DNA of 64,000 nucleotides from Brevundimonas fontaquae (GTDB taxonomy: Bacteria; Pseudomonadota; Alphaproteobacteria; Caulobacterales; Caulobacteraceae). This document shows, piece by piece, positions 38,619-46,701 of this stretch. The position numbers and the translations under genes were made by a program. The stretch is taken from positions 2,108,001 through 2,172,000 of the forward strand of contig NZ_CP070968.1 in the NCBI RefSeq assembly GCF_017086445.1, written 5' to 3'. The notes below the pieces were generated by a model. It was given only the letters and a program-made list of their open reading frames with translations, searched no databases and was not told the origin of the DNA. Each line of letters opens with the position of its first letter. Position 1 is the stretch's first letter.

Positions 38619-39220
38619 GCTTCGGGCGCGATCATGATCATCGGCTTCAATCGCGCGACCAAGGCGTCGTCCGTTGCGATACGCTCGACAACGATCCGGT
38701 TCTTCATCATGCCCATCTGCATGGTGGCTCGAAACGCGATCACGTCGCCCGGCGCTGCGATGAAGCCTTCAAGCGTCGGCTTGCTCTGCTTACCCGCCAA
38801 ACCCCCGAACGCCATCGACAGCTGGTGGCCGCCCGGCGCCACGGAAATGGCGGTGAAGCGGGGGCTCTTCAGCTGGGCCACGAACTTGTCGTCCACCGAC
38901 AGGTCCATGCCGGCGGCCTTGCCCACGAAGCCTTCGCGATAGACGATCAGCAGAGCCTGATCGTGAAACTGGGGGCGAAAGGCCAGTGCGGCCTGCTTCT
39001 GCGCCGCCGTCGCCGACTTTCCCAGTTTTGTACCCGCCAGATTGGCCATGATGTAGGCGGTGAACACGCCCAAGAATGCGCCCACCATCATTGGCAGATA
39101 GCCGGCGTCGGCTCCGGCGGATGAGAACAAGAAGGCCAGCCCGCCGCTGATGACGAACGCGACCAGGAAACCGACCACGATGGCGGGGAGATACTTGCTC
39201 ACAACGGGGCTCGCGTTCAT
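38615..39220 (-). CDS. Membrane protein with DUF2846-like domain
   Basis: About 201 residues. Two N-terminal transmembrane helices (IVVGFLVAFVISGGLAFLF and MMVGAFLGVFTAYIMANLA) precede a beta-rich domain (ALLIVYREGFVGKAAGMDL, SVAPGGHQLSMAF) that resembles DUF2846. Function is unknown. ATG 39220 is more likely than GTG 39232, which would overlap the divergent dihydrofolate reductase reading. Its 3' end overlaps the MazG-like gene end by 4 bp. Confidence 0.7.
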   Translation of the reverse strand: MNASPVVSKYLPAIVVGFLVAFVISGGLAFLFSSAGADAGYLPMMVGAFLGVFTAYIMANLAGTKLGKSATAAQKQAALAFRPQFHDQALLIVYREGFVGKAAGMDLSVDDKFVAQLKSPRFTAISVAPGGHQLSMAFGGLAGKQSKPTLEGFIAAPGDVIAFRATMQMGMMKNRIVVERIATDDALVARLKPMIMIAPEA

Positions 39221-39259
39221 TGGATGGGTCACTTCAACGCATCGATACGGTCAAGGTTC

Positions 39260-39787
39260 TTGCCCCAGCCCATCATTTCCTTGGTTTTTGCCCGCGGCCA
39301 AAACGGCGTCATCGGCCGCGACGGCGACCTGCCCTGGCGGCTCCGCAGCGACTTGCAGAGGTTCAAGGCCGTCACCGTGGGCAAGCCCTGCCTGATGGGC
39401 CGTAAGACCTGGGAGAGCCTGCCACTGAAGCCCTTGCCGGGGCGCCTCAATCTGGTGCTGACGCGCGACGAGTCGTACGAGGCCGATGGGATGGCAAAGG
39501 GCGCGCTGGTCTGCGCCACTCTGGACGAGGCCATCGAGATCGGGCGCGAAACAGCCGAGGACGATGGCTTCGATGAGATCTGCATCATCGGCGGCACCGC
39601 CCTGTTCGAGGCGTCCCTTCCCCGCGCCAGGCGCCTCTACATCACCGAGGTCGACGCCTCTCCCGAAGGCGACGCCGTCTTTCCTGCATTCGACGAAACC
39701 GCTTGGGTCGAGGTATCGTCAGAATCGCACCCGGCGGGTGAGAAGGACGATCACGCCTTCACCTTCCGAGTGCTGGAACGCCGCTAG
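39260..39787 (+). CDS. folA: Dihydrofolate reductase
   Basis: About 175 residues. Folate reduction with NADPH. The motifs are FARGQNGVIGRDGDLPWRL (substrate/cofactor loop), MGRKTWESLP, and the C-terminal EICIIGGTALFE. The start is unsettled: TTG 39260 follows CAAGG, while ATG 39224 would add 12 residues and lie 3 bp from the divergent gene's start. Together with thyA upstream it closes the thymidylate cycle. Confidence 0.92.
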   Translation: MPQPIISLVFARGQNGVIGRDGDLPWRLRSDLQRFKAVTVGKPCLMGRKTWESLPLKPLPGRLNLVLTRDESYEADGMAKGALVCATLDEAIEIGRETAEDDGFDEICIIGGTALFEASLPRARRLYITEVDASPEGDAVFPAFDETAWVEVSSESHPAGEKDDHAFTFRVLERR

Positions 39788-39796
39788 GAGAAACAG

Positions 39797-40117
39797 ATGT
39801 ACGTCACCACGACCAACGACCTGCCCGGCTTTCGCGTCACCCGCCACATCGGACTGGTGCGCGGTGTCACGGTCCGCTCTCGCAACGCCATCTCCGACGC
39901 CATCGGCGGGGTCCAGTCCATGCTGGGCGGCCGCGTCGGCGCCTATGTGAAACTGGCTGAGGCGGGACGTCAGGAAGCCTATGACGAACTGGTCAAACAC
40001 GCCCAGGCCCACGGCGCCAACGCCATCCTGGCCGTCCGCTATGACGCGACGGAGATCATGCCGGGCGTGACCGAGGTGCTATGCTACGGCACGGGCGTGA
40101 TCGTCGAGCCGGCATAA
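39797..40117 (+). CDS. YbjQ/UPF0145 family protein
   Basis: 106 residues. TTTNDLPGFRVTRHIGLVRG and AHGANAILAVRYDATEI are characteristic of this pentamer-forming family, sometimes described as heavy-metal-binding. The role is unknown. It has a clear GGAG 10 nt upstream of the ATG and directly follows the dihydrofolate reductase gene by 9 bp, so it is likely co-transcribed. Confidence 0.87.
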   Translation: MYVTTTNDLPGFRVTRHIGLVRGVTVRSRNAISDAIGGVQSMLGGRVGAYVKLAEAGRQEAYDELVKHAQAHGANAILAVRYDATEIMPGVTEVLCYGTGVIVEPA

Positions 40118-40131
40118 CCGGCTCGACGTTT
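40102..40131 (+). terminator. Rho-independent terminator with the ybjQ stop codon in its loop
   Basis: A perfect 11-bp stem (CGTCGAGCCGG/CCGGCTCGACG), loop CATAA containing the TAA, followed by TTT. It also lies 6 bp from the 3' end of the convergent flavin oxidoreductase gene. Confidence 0.65.
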
Positions 40132-40136
40132 CCCGA

Positions 40137-41234
40137 TCAGGACAGGGTCATCAGGTCGGAACGCTCGAAGTTGCGCAGCTCGTCTTCACGACCGTCGCGG
40201 ATCTTGGCGACCCACTGAGGATCGGCCAGCAGCGCGCGGCCGACGGCGACTAGGTCGAACTCCTCGTTCTCCAGACGGCGCAGGAGACCGTCCAGCGAGG
40301 CGGGCTTTGAACCTTCGCCGCCGAAGGCCGCGATGAACTCGCCGTCCAGGCCCACGGACCCGACGGTGATCGTGGGCTTGCCCATCAGCTTCTTAGTCCA
40401 GCCGGCGAAGTTCAGGTCCGAGCCTTCGAACTCCGGCTCCCAGAAGCGGCGCTGCGAGCAATGGAAGACATCGACGCCGGCGTCCGACAGCGGGGTCAGC
40501 CACTCGACCATCTGTTCCGGCGTCTCGGCGATGCGGGCCGTGTAATCCTGCAGCTTCCACTGCGACAGGCGCAGGATGACGGGGATGTCGTCGCCGACGC
40601 CTTCACGCACCGCCTTCACGACCTCGGCGCCGAATCGGGCGCGGTCGGCGATGGTCGGTCCGCCCCAGCGGTCCTCGCGCGCATTCAGGCCGCCCCAAAA
40701 GAACTGATCGATCAGATAGCCGTGGGCGCCGTGGATTTCGACGGCGTCGAAGCCGAGATCGCGAGCCGCGCGGGCCGATCGGCCGAAAGCGGCGATGGTG
40801 TCGGCGACATCTTCCTCCGTCATCGGCTCCAGCTTGGTCTTGCCCGGCATGGTCATGCCCGACGGGCTGTCCACCTTGCCCAGCGGCGCCCAGTCATCGC
40901 CGCGTCCCCGCGCCGAGCCTACGTGCCAGATCTGCGGCGCGATCAGACCGCCGGCGGCATGAACCTCTTCAACCACGGACTTCCACTCCGGCAGCGCTTC
41001 GCCGTGGAAGACCGGAACATTGGCGTCGTTGCGCGCCGCCGGCCGCTCGACGACCGTGCCCTCCGTCACGATCAGTCCCACCCCGCCCTCGGCGCGACGG
41101 CGATAATAGGCGGCGACGTCGGAGGTCGGGACGCCGTTCGGCGAGAAGGACCGGGTCATGGGCGCCATGACGATGCGGTTGGGCAGGGTCAGCCCCTTGA
41201 TCGTGAAAGGGCTGAACAGGGCGTCGAGGCTCAT
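40137..41234 (-). CDS. NADH:flavin oxidoreductase, Old Yellow Enzyme family
   Basis: 365 residues, FMN-binding TIM barrel. Family features are LPNRIVMAPMTRSFSPNG, the paired histidine/asparagine-type site (EIHGAHGYLIDQFFWGGLN), and ALLADPQWVAKIRDG at the end. Such enzymes reduce activated C=C bonds with NAD(P)H. The physiological substrate is usually unknown. It lies alone between ybjQ and mrp. Confidence 0.88.
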   Translation of the reverse strand: MSLDALFSPFTIKGLTLPNRIVMAPMTRSFSPNGVPTSDVAAYYRRRAEGGVGLIVTEGTVVERPAARNDANVPVFHGEALPEWKSVVEEVHAAGGLIAPQIWHVGSARGRGDDWAPLGKVDSPSGMTMPGKTKLEPMTEEDVADTIAAFGRSARAARDLGFDAVEIHGAHGYLIDQFFWGGLNAREDRWGGPTIADRARFGAEVVKAVREGVGDDIPVILRLSQWKLQDYTARIAETPEQMVEWLTPLSDAGVDVFHCSQRRFWEPEFEGSDLNFAGWTKKLMGKPTITVGSVGLDGEFIAAFGGEGSKPASLDGLLRRLENEEFDLVAVGRALLADPQWVAKIRDGREDELRNFERSDLMTLS

Positions 41235-41310
41235 CGTATCTCCTTGGGTATCTGTAGCACCGAAGGTGGCGAACAGGGTTGCGTTTGAAAACCCCCTGCC
41301 TCGGCTTTTT

Positions 41311-42378
41311 CTAAATCCCGAGCGCCGCAGAGACTCGCGCGGCTATTTCGGCGAAGCGGCGGGCGATATCGCCCTGCGGGTCGGTTGCGACAGGCGGTCG
41401 CCCGGCATCGCCGCCCTCCCGCAAGGCGGCGTCGAGCGGCAAGGCGCCCAAGAACGGGATGGATAGGCGCTCGGCCTCGGCCTTCCCCCCGCCTTCACCA
41501 AACACCGGACCGCTCATGTTCTCGATCAGGCCCAACGTCGAGACATTGACGCGTTGGAACAAGGTGTGGGCGCGTCGCGCATCGGCCAGAGCGACTTCCT
41601 GCGGCGTCGAAACGATCACCGCTCCATCCAGCGGCGTCTTCTGGATCAGGGTCAGCTGCACGTCGCCCGTGCCTGGCGGCAGATCGACCACCAGCACGTC
41701 CAGGGGCGCATCAGCTGTCCCCCAACGCGTCTGGGTCAGCATCTGCGTGATGGCCTGCGACGCCATGGGTCCACGCCAGATCATGGCGTCATCCATCTTG
41801 GTCAGAAGGCCGACCGACATGGCTTTCAGCCCGTGGGCGATGTGCGGCACGATGGCGCCGTCCTCGTAGGCGGGCTGACCGCTGATGCCCAGCATGGTCG
41901 GCAGCGACGGCCCATACACATCGGCGTCGAGAATGCCGACCGAAAGCCCGCGCGCCGAAAGTGCAGCGGCCAAATTTACGGCGACGGTGGACTTGCCGAC
42001 CCCGCCCTTGCCGCTGGCGACGGCCAAGACGCGGCGAACATGGGCCGGACGATCGGTCGGGAGGGGCGCCTTGGCGCGGCCCTGATCGACCGCCGCCTTT
42101 GATAGGCTCGCCGTGCGCGGCGCAGCAACCGGCTTGGTCTCGGCGGTTAGAATGACCGAAACGCGCGCCATGCCGGGAATGGCCTTTAGCGCAGCCTCCG
42201 CCGCATCACGGACCGGGGCATATGCGGCGGCTTGGGTGCGATCGACTTCCAGAGCAAACCCCGCGCGATCCTCGGCCACGACCAGACCCTGAACCAGACC
42301 AGCGGCGACCAACCCCTGGCCGGAAACCGGATCGATGACGGCGTCGAGGGCAGCGATGACGGCGGTGCGTTCGACCAA
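41311..42378 (-). CDS. mrp: Mrp/NBP35-type P-loop ATPase (ApbC-like), cysteine-free
   Basis: About 355 residues. An N-terminal MIP18/DUF59-like domain (about 1-90) is followed by a deviant Walker A (ASGKGGVGKST), GILDADVYGPSLP and VVDLPPGTGDV. The family acts as a scaffold or carrier for Fe-S clusters through a C-terminal CxxC. Here the region after IENMS is shortened, reading GPVFGEGGG, and I find no cysteine in the whole protein. The start TTG 42378 follows GGAG by about 8 nt. It diverges from miaA. Confidence 0.85.
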   Translation of the reverse strand: MVERTAVIAALDAVIDPVSGQGLVAAGLVQGLVVAEDRAGFALEVDRTQAAAYAPVRDAAEAALKAIPGMARVSVILTAETKPVAAPRTASLSKAAVDQGRAKAPLPTDRPAHVRRVLAVASGKGGVGKSTVAVNLAAALSARGLSVGILDADVYGPSLPTMLGISGQPAYEDGAIVPHIAHGLKAMSVGLLTKMDDAMIWRGPMASQAITQMLTQTRWGTADAPLDVLVVDLPPGTGDVQLTLIQKTPLDGAVIVSTPQEVALADARRAHTLFQRVNVSTLGLIENMSGPVFGEGGGKAEAERLSIPFLGALPLDAALREGGDAGRPPVATDPQGDIARRFAEIAARVSAALGI

Positions 42379-42404
42379 GGCGGTCTCCAGAAGACTTGCA
42401 GGCG

Positions 42405-43325
42405 ATGATGCGCGCGTTCTATCGCCCTCGAACCCGTCCCGCGAGCCACGATTTGTCCCAACCGCCCTCAATCACCCTGATCGCTGGCCCCACCGCCTCA
42501 GGCAAGTCCGCGCTGGCGCTGACGATGGCGCGCGAAACGGGCGCGGTGATCATCAATGCCGACAGCCAACAGCTCTACGCCGACCTGCGTATCCTGACGG
42601 CCCGCCCCTCGGCGGAGGATGAAGCCCAGGCCGACCATCGACTGTATGGCGTCGCGGACGCGGCCGACGCCTGGTCGGTCGGACGCTGGAGCCGCGCGGT
42701 GATGGCGTCGCTCGACGACCTTCGTGAACAGGGTCGCCCGGCCATTCTGGTGGGCGGGACAGGCCTTTACTTCATTAGCCTGACACGAGGCTTGGCCGAC
42801 ATTCCAGCGGTGCCGAGCGCGGTGCGCGATCAGGTGGAAGCCGACTATGCCGCGCTGGGCGAGCCGGGTTTCCGCCAGCGCCTGAGCCAGATCGATGCCG
42901 AGGCGGCGCAGGCCATCGAACACGGAGACCGCCAGCGACTGGTGCGGGCCATGAGCGTCTTCATCGCCAGCGGCCGCGCGTTGAGCGCCTGGAAGGCCGA
43001 CACTCAACCCTTGTTGGCGCCGGGTTCATGGACCGGATGGGTCAGGGAGCCCGAGCGTCAGCAACTCTATGCAAACTGCGACCAGCGCGTGGACCTGATG
43101 ATCTATCAGGGCGCCATAGCCGAAGTCCAAGCCCTAGTGGACCGCGGATTGAACCCCGCCCTGCCCGCCATGAAGGCGGTCGGGGTCAGAGAACTGGCCG
43201 CCTACCTGTCCGACGATCTGGCCCGCGACGACGCGATCGCCGCCCTTAAACAAGCTACCCGCAACTACGCCAAACGTCAGTTGACGTGGTTTCGAAACCA
43301 GACGCCGGACTGGCGCCGCGCCTGA
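42405..43325 (+). CDS. miaA: tRNA dimethylallyltransferase
   Basis: About 306 residues. It prenylates A37 of tRNAs reading UNN codons. The P-loop is IAGPTASGKSALAL, with INADSQQLYADLRILTARP, VGGTGLYF and the C-terminal TRNYAKRQLTWFRNQ. The start is uncertain: ATG 42405 or 42408, or TTG 42453 (directly before SQPPSITLIAGPTAS). The last gives the more usual N-terminus. Confidence 0.92.
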   Translation: MMRAFYRPRTRPASHDLSQPPSITLIAGPTASGKSALALTMARETGAVIINADSQQLYADLRILTARPSAEDEAQADHRLYGVADAADAWSVGRWSRAVMASLDDLREQGRPAILVGGTGLYFISLTRGLADIPAVPSAVRDQVEADYAALGEPGFRQRLSQIDAEAAQAIEHGDRQRLVRAMSVFIASGRALSAWKADTQPLLAPGSWTGWVREPERQQLYANCDQRVDLMIYQGAIAEVQALVDRGLNPALPAMKAVGVRELAAYLSDDLARDDAIAALKQATRNYAKRQLTWFRNQTPDWRRA

Positions 43326-43339
43326 GTGCAATCCGGCGC

Positions 43340-43368
43340 TTGGAATGCCTCACGGCTGCGCCTATATT
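43340..43368 (+). promoter_or_regulatory. Promoter of the tmRNA gene
   Basis: TTGGAA (43340-43345), 17-nt spacer, TATATT (43363-43368). The predicted start lies at about 43375, exactly where the first tmRNA hairpin begins. Confidence 0.6.
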
Positions 43369-43374
43369 CGTCTG

Positions 43375-43706
43375 GTCCGGCTTCGGCCGGACTATAGCGA
43401 TAAACGCGCTTGTAATAAGCGGACCGGACCCGGGTGCGATTCCCGGCGGCTCCACCAACTTTCTCCCCGCGTTATCGGCGGAGGCAGCATGGGGCCGACT
43501 AGCATCGACGGACGTGTAAAGAGGATTGCTTTCGCTCGTCCTGGCCCACCGTATCGGGCCATTTTCTAACTGCGAACGATAACTTCGCTGGAGAAGTCGC
43601 TCTCGCCGCGTAATGCGGTTCGAGTGATTTCGAATCTTAAGTCCTAGGGGTTCAGATCCCTGGGCGGGGCCCGTCGGGGGGCCTGGCAACAGAACCCCCG
43701 GCACTT
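43375..43706 (+). ncRNA. ssrA: Two-piece, circularly permuted tmRNA
   Basis: The acceptor piece (about 43375-43457) comes first: hairpin GTCCGGC-TTCG-GCCGGAC, T-arm CCCGGGTGCGATTCCCGG and CCA at 43455-43457. A 33-nt spacer (43458-43490) is expected to be removed. The coding piece starts at 43491 with GGGGCCGACTAGCATCGACGG, cut by one base beyond the display limit here, i.e. the usual tmRNA 5' end. GGGGCCG (43491-43497) pairs with CGGCTCC (43447-43453) to make the acceptor stem. The tag frame runs 43572-43613 and encodes ANDNFAGEVALAA-stop. The conserved GGCAACAGAA hairpin lies at 43675-43700. The exact 3' end is not visible. Confidence 0.92.
43572..43613 (+). other. tmRNA tag reading frame
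   Basis: The resume codon GCG is at 43572 and the stop TAA at 43611. The peptide is ANDNFAGEVALAA, preceded in the finished tag by the alanine carried on tmRNA. It differs from the Caulobacter tag (AANDNFAEEFAVAA, from memory) in the middle while keeping the ANDNFA and terminal AA that SspB and ClpX read. Confidence 0.85.
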
Positions 43707-43753
43707 TCCAAAAGATGATCGGGAGCCTGGCGCCAGAATCCCGGCGCTTTACC
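43675..43753 (+). repeat. Imperfect tandem repeat of the tmRNA 3' hairpin
   Basis: Copy A (43675-43709) and copy B (43720-43753) are about 34 nt each and match at most positions. They share GCCTGG, CAGAA, CCCGGC and CTTT. A folds with stem CGGGGG/CCCCCG, B with CGGGA/TCCCG. B may act as the terminator. Confidence 0.6.
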
Positions 43754-43816
43754 TTCATGACACCTTTCGCCTACGGCCCTGCGCCGCTATCAGTCGCGCT
43801 CTGATGTGAGGTGACG

Positions 43817-44290
43817 ATGAGCGACCAGGCCCCTCCGGTCGATGAGATGCGGTACGAACAGCTGGCGCAGGAAGCCCTGCGCGGCGTCATGCGCGCCGCG
43901 CTGGAACGCGTGCTGGCCGAGGGCCTGCCCGGCGCCCACCACTTCTACATCACCTTCAAGACACGGGCCGTCGGCGTCAGCGTGGCCCCTGACATTCTGG
44001 CGAAATATCCAGAAGAGATGACGGTCGTTCTGCAGCACCAGTATGACGATCTGCGCGTCGAGCCTGAGCGTTTCTCGGTCAAGTTGCGCTTCGGCGGCAT
44101 GCCCAAGAGCCTGGTCATCCCCTATTCCGCGATCACGCGCTTCTACGATCCCAGCGTCCAATTCCTGCTGCAGTTCGAAGACCCGCAGCTTCTGGACGAG
44201 GTCGAAGACGAGCCGACCCCGCCCCAGGACATGCCGCCGATTTCGGACGGCCCCAAGGTCGTTTCGCTGGACCAGTTCCGCAAGAAATAG
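43817..44290 (+). CDS. sspB: ClpXP adaptor SspB (alpha type)
   Basis: 157 residues. SspB tethers ssrA-tagged proteins to ClpXP. The substrate-binding core includes HHFYITFKTRAVGVSVAPDI, ILAKYPEEMTVVLQHQYDDL and the strand with LVIPYSAITRFYDPS. The C-terminal tail VVSLDQFRKK is the ClpX-binding module. The ATG at 43817 follows GAGGTG; a GTG at 43811 is possible. It lies about 110 bp downstream of the tmRNA gene that makes its tag. Confidence 0.9.
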   Translation: MSDQAPPVDEMRYEQLAQEALRGVMRAALERVLAEGLPGAHHFYITFKTRAVGVSVAPDILAKYPEEMTVVLQHQYDDLRVEPERFSVKLRFGGMPKSLVIPYSAITRFYDPSVQFLLQFEDPQLLDEVEDEPTPPQDMPPISDGPKVVSLDQFRKK

Positions 44291-44296
44291 CCGCCG

Positions 44297-44656
44297 TCAG
44301 TCCTTGCGCGGATAGGAGCGGATCAGGATCCGCTCTCTTTCGCCTTCGCGTCTTTCGACCAGCAGCCGCGCGACCTGGGCGTCGTCGTGGAACAGATAAC
44401 CCTTGATGGAGTCGAGCAAGGCCTTGGCCAGGTTGTCGAGGTCCATCCACGGCGGCTCGCCGACATGCTCCATGCGGATTTCGACGACATGGTCGCCCCA
44501 TGATGGCCTGGCTCCGCGCCATTCCTTGCGCATGAACTCATAGACCAGCGGCTTGTAGTATTTGGCCTGGGTCGTGAGGCCGTCGATAACGATCTCGACC
44601 GCATCGCCATCCTCGCGCGCCCTGACCTTGCCGGTCCCGATCCAGCCGGCGGTCAT
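44297..44656 (-). CDS. RusA-family endodeoxyribonuclease-like protein
   Basis: 119 residues. The C-terminal half carries the RusA Holliday-junction resolvase pattern: Asp72 and Asp74 in MDLDNLAK, Lys78, and Asp91/Asp92 in FHDDAQVARL. These line up with the catalytic residues Asp70, Asp72, Lys76 and Asp91 known for E. coli RusA. RusA is usually phage-borne, but I see no phage gene here. It converges on sspB and diverges from fumC. Confidence 0.78.
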   Translation of the reverse strand: MTAGWIGTGKVRAREDGDAVEIVIDGLTTQAKYYKPLVYEFMRKEWRGARPSWGDHVVEIRMEHVGEPPWMDLDNLAKALLDSIKGYLFHDDAQVARLLVERREGERERILIRSYPRKD

Positions 44657-44692
44657 GCGACGATTGCCGGTGTGAGGATATCCGCGCTCTTC

Positions 44693-44720
44693 TTGCCCTG
44701 CATGGCTCTCGTGCTACACC
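44693..44720 (+). promoter_or_regulatory. Candidate promoter of fumC
   Basis: TTGCCC (44693-44698), 16-nt spacer, TACACC (44715-44720); read with the two preceding bases the latter is GCTACACC, close to the Caulobacter housekeeping -10. It ends 44 bp before the fumC ATG. Confidence 0.45.
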
Positions 44721-44764
44721 GCCGCGCAACCCATCGCCACGCCTGAGAGACGAGATTTACGCGC

Positions 44765-46156
44765 ATGAGCAACGTCCGCACAGAGACCGACACCTTCGGC
44801 CCGATCGAAGTCGCCGCCGATCGCTACTGGGGCGCTCAGGCGCAGCGGTCGCTGGGCAACTTCAAGATCGGTTGGGAAAAGCAGCCCCTGCCTGTCGTGC
44901 GCGCCTTGGGCATCGTCAAGCGTGCGGCCGCCGAGACCAATCGTGACCTCGGCAAGCTGGACCCAGCCCTGGCCGACGCCATCATCAAAGCCGCCAACGA
45001 GGTCATCGACGGAAAGCTGAACGACCACTTCCCGCTCGTGGTTTGGCAGACGGGCTCCGGCACCCAGTCGAACATGAACGCCAATGAGGTGATCTCGAAC
45101 CGCGCCATCGAGATTCTAGGCGGCGAGATGGGCTCCAAGAAGCCTGTCCACCCCAACGACCACGTCAACATGAGCCAGTCGTCCAACGACACCTATCCCA
45201 CGGCCATGCACGTCGCCTGCGCCGAACAGGTGGTCAACGACCTGATCCCGGCCTTGAAACATCTGCACGCTGCGCTGGACGCCAAGGCCAAGGCCTGGGG
45301 CCACATCATCAAGATCGGCCGCACCCATACCCAAGACGCCACGCCTCTGACGCTGGGCCAGGAGTTCGGCGGCTATGCGCAACAGGTCGAGAACGGCATC
45401 AAGCGCATCGAGCAGACACTGCCGGCCCTGATGGAATTGGCGCAGGGCGGCACCGCCGTCGGCACCGGCCTGAACGCGCCCATCGGCTTCGCCGAAAAGG
45501 TTGCGGCCCAGATCGCTGAGATCACCGGTCTTCCCTTCACCACGGCCCCGAACAAGTTCGAGGCCCTGGCCGCCCACGACGCCATGGTCTTCAGCCACGG
45601 CGCCATCAATACGGTCGCCGCCAGCCTGTTCAAGATCGCCAACGACATCCGGTTCCTGGGGTCCGGTCCGCGTTCGGGTCTGGGCGAACTGGCGCTGCCG
45701 GAAAACGAGCCGGGCTCGTCGATCATGCCGGGCAAGGTCAATCCGACCCAATGCGAGGCCCTGACACAAGTCTGCGTCCAGGTGTTTGGCAACAACGCCG
45801 CCCTGACCTTCGCCGGGTCGCAAGGCCATTTCGAGCTGAACGTCTACAATCCCGTGATGGCCTACAACTTCCTGCAGTCGGTGCGCCTGGTCGCCGACGC
45901 GGCCATCAGCTTCACCGACAACTGCGTCGTCGGCATCGAGGCGCGCGAGGATAATATTGCGCGCGGCCTGAACAACTCGCTGATGCTAGTCACCGCTCTG
46001 AACGGCAAACTCGGCTATGACCTGTGCGCCAAGATCGCCAAGACCGCGCACAAGAACGGCACAACGTTGCGCGAAGAGGCTGTCGGCGGCGGCTATCTCA
46101 CGGACGCGGAGTTCGATGAAGCCGTTCGGCCGGAGAAGATGATCTCGCCGGGCTAA
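44765..46156 (+). CDS. fumC: Fumarate hydratase, class II
   Basis: 463 residues, iron-independent fumarase of the TCA cycle. The signature [16 protein letters not shown] is intact, with [27 protein letters not shown] and the [14 protein letters not shown] region also conserved. The aspartase alternative is less likely given length and the NxxxP context. It is followed by a terminator and is monocistronic. Confidence 0.95.
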   Translation: MSNVRTETDTFGPIEVAADRYWGAQAQRSLGNFKIGWEKQPLPVVRALGIVKRAAAETNRDLGKLDPALADAIIKAANEVIDGKLNDHFPLVVWQTGSGTQSNMNANEVISNRAIEILGGEMGSKKPVHPNDHVNMSQSSNDTYPTAMHVACAEQVVNDLIPALKHLHAALDAKAKAWGHIIKIGRTHTQDATPLTLGQEFGGYAQQVENGIKRIEQTLPALMELAQGGTAVGTGLNAPIGFAEKVAAQIAEITGLPFTTAPNKFEALAAHDAMVFSHGAINTVAASLFKIANDIRFLGSGPRSGLGELALPENEPGSSIMPGKVNPTQCEALTQVCVQVFGNNAALTFAGSQGHFELNVYNPVMAYNFLQSVRLVADAAISFTDNCVVGIEAREDNIARGLNNSLMLVTALNGKLGYDLCAKIAKTAHKNGTTLREEAVGGGYLTDAEFDEAVRPEKMISPG

Positions 46157-46180
46157 TCCCATCCAAGAACGAGATTTTGA

Positions 46181-46210
46181 AACGCCGACGTCGTCTGACA
46201 TCGGCGTTTT
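46181..46210 (+). terminator. Terminator of fumC
   Basis: An 8-bp stem AACGCCGA/TCGGCGTT with inner GTC/GAC pairing, followed by TT and a T-rich stretch, 25 bp after the fumC stop. Confidence 0.75.
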
Positions 46211-46218
46211 CTATTAGG

Positions 46219-46605
46219 TCAGGCCTTCTCGCGAATGGTGCGTCCGACCGGCGCCAGCGCCAGCTTGGCCAATTCGAGGTCCTTCAGCGCGAACGGAATG
46301 CCGATGATGGAGACGAACTCCGCCACGGCGATGATCAAATGCGTCAGGGCGATGTACCAGCCGGCCACGACGAACCAGATCACGTTCAACACGACGCCGA
46401 CACAGCCAGCGACGGGATGCGTGTCCTGCCACACGATCTCGCGGCCGAAGGGCCAGAACGAATAGCTGGCGATGCGCCACGCCGCGAACGTCCACGGCAG
46501 GCCGACGACGGTCAGCGCCAGAATCGCGCCGCCCAGCAGCCACACAAGGCCGGAAATCCAGCCGCCGAAGATGAGCCAGAGGATATTCAGGATCAGGCGC
46601 ATCAA
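46219..46605 (-). CDS. YccF-domain inner-membrane protein
   Basis: 128 residues, two copies of the YccF hydrophobic module with the GxPW/GIPFA turns (LTVVGLPWTFAAWRIASYSF and IIGIPFALKDLELAKLAL). Function is not established. Two ATG codons (46605, 46602) are adjacent. It lies between terminators on both sides, so it is transcribed on its own. Confidence 0.87.
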   Translation of the reverse strand: MMRLILNILWLIFGGWISGLVWLLGGAILALTVVGLPWTFAAWRIASYSFWPFGREIVWQDTHPVAGCVGVVLNVIWFVVAGWYIALTHLIIAVAEFVSIIGIPFALKDLELAKLALAPVGRTIREKA

Positions 46606-46648
46606 GACAGGCTCCGATGTCGCCCAATGCGACGTACCTCAGATAAGC

Positions 46649-46679
46649 AAAAGGCCCCGCTTGTGCAGCGGGGCCTTTA
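46649..46679 (-). terminator. Terminator of the DUF2171 gene
   Basis: Stem AAGGCCCCGC/GCGGGGCCTT with flanking A and T pairs and a TTGTGCA loop (plus strand). It is followed by TTTT on the minus strand, about 22 bp after the DUF2171 stop. Confidence 0.8.
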
Positions 46680-46701
46680 TTAAATCGGCGTCAGATCGGC
46701 C

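Noticed and set aside
43286..43569. Plus-strand frames of about 75 codons over the miaA-sspB gap
   Set aside because: They cross the two pieces of the permuted tmRNA and have no protein-like character.
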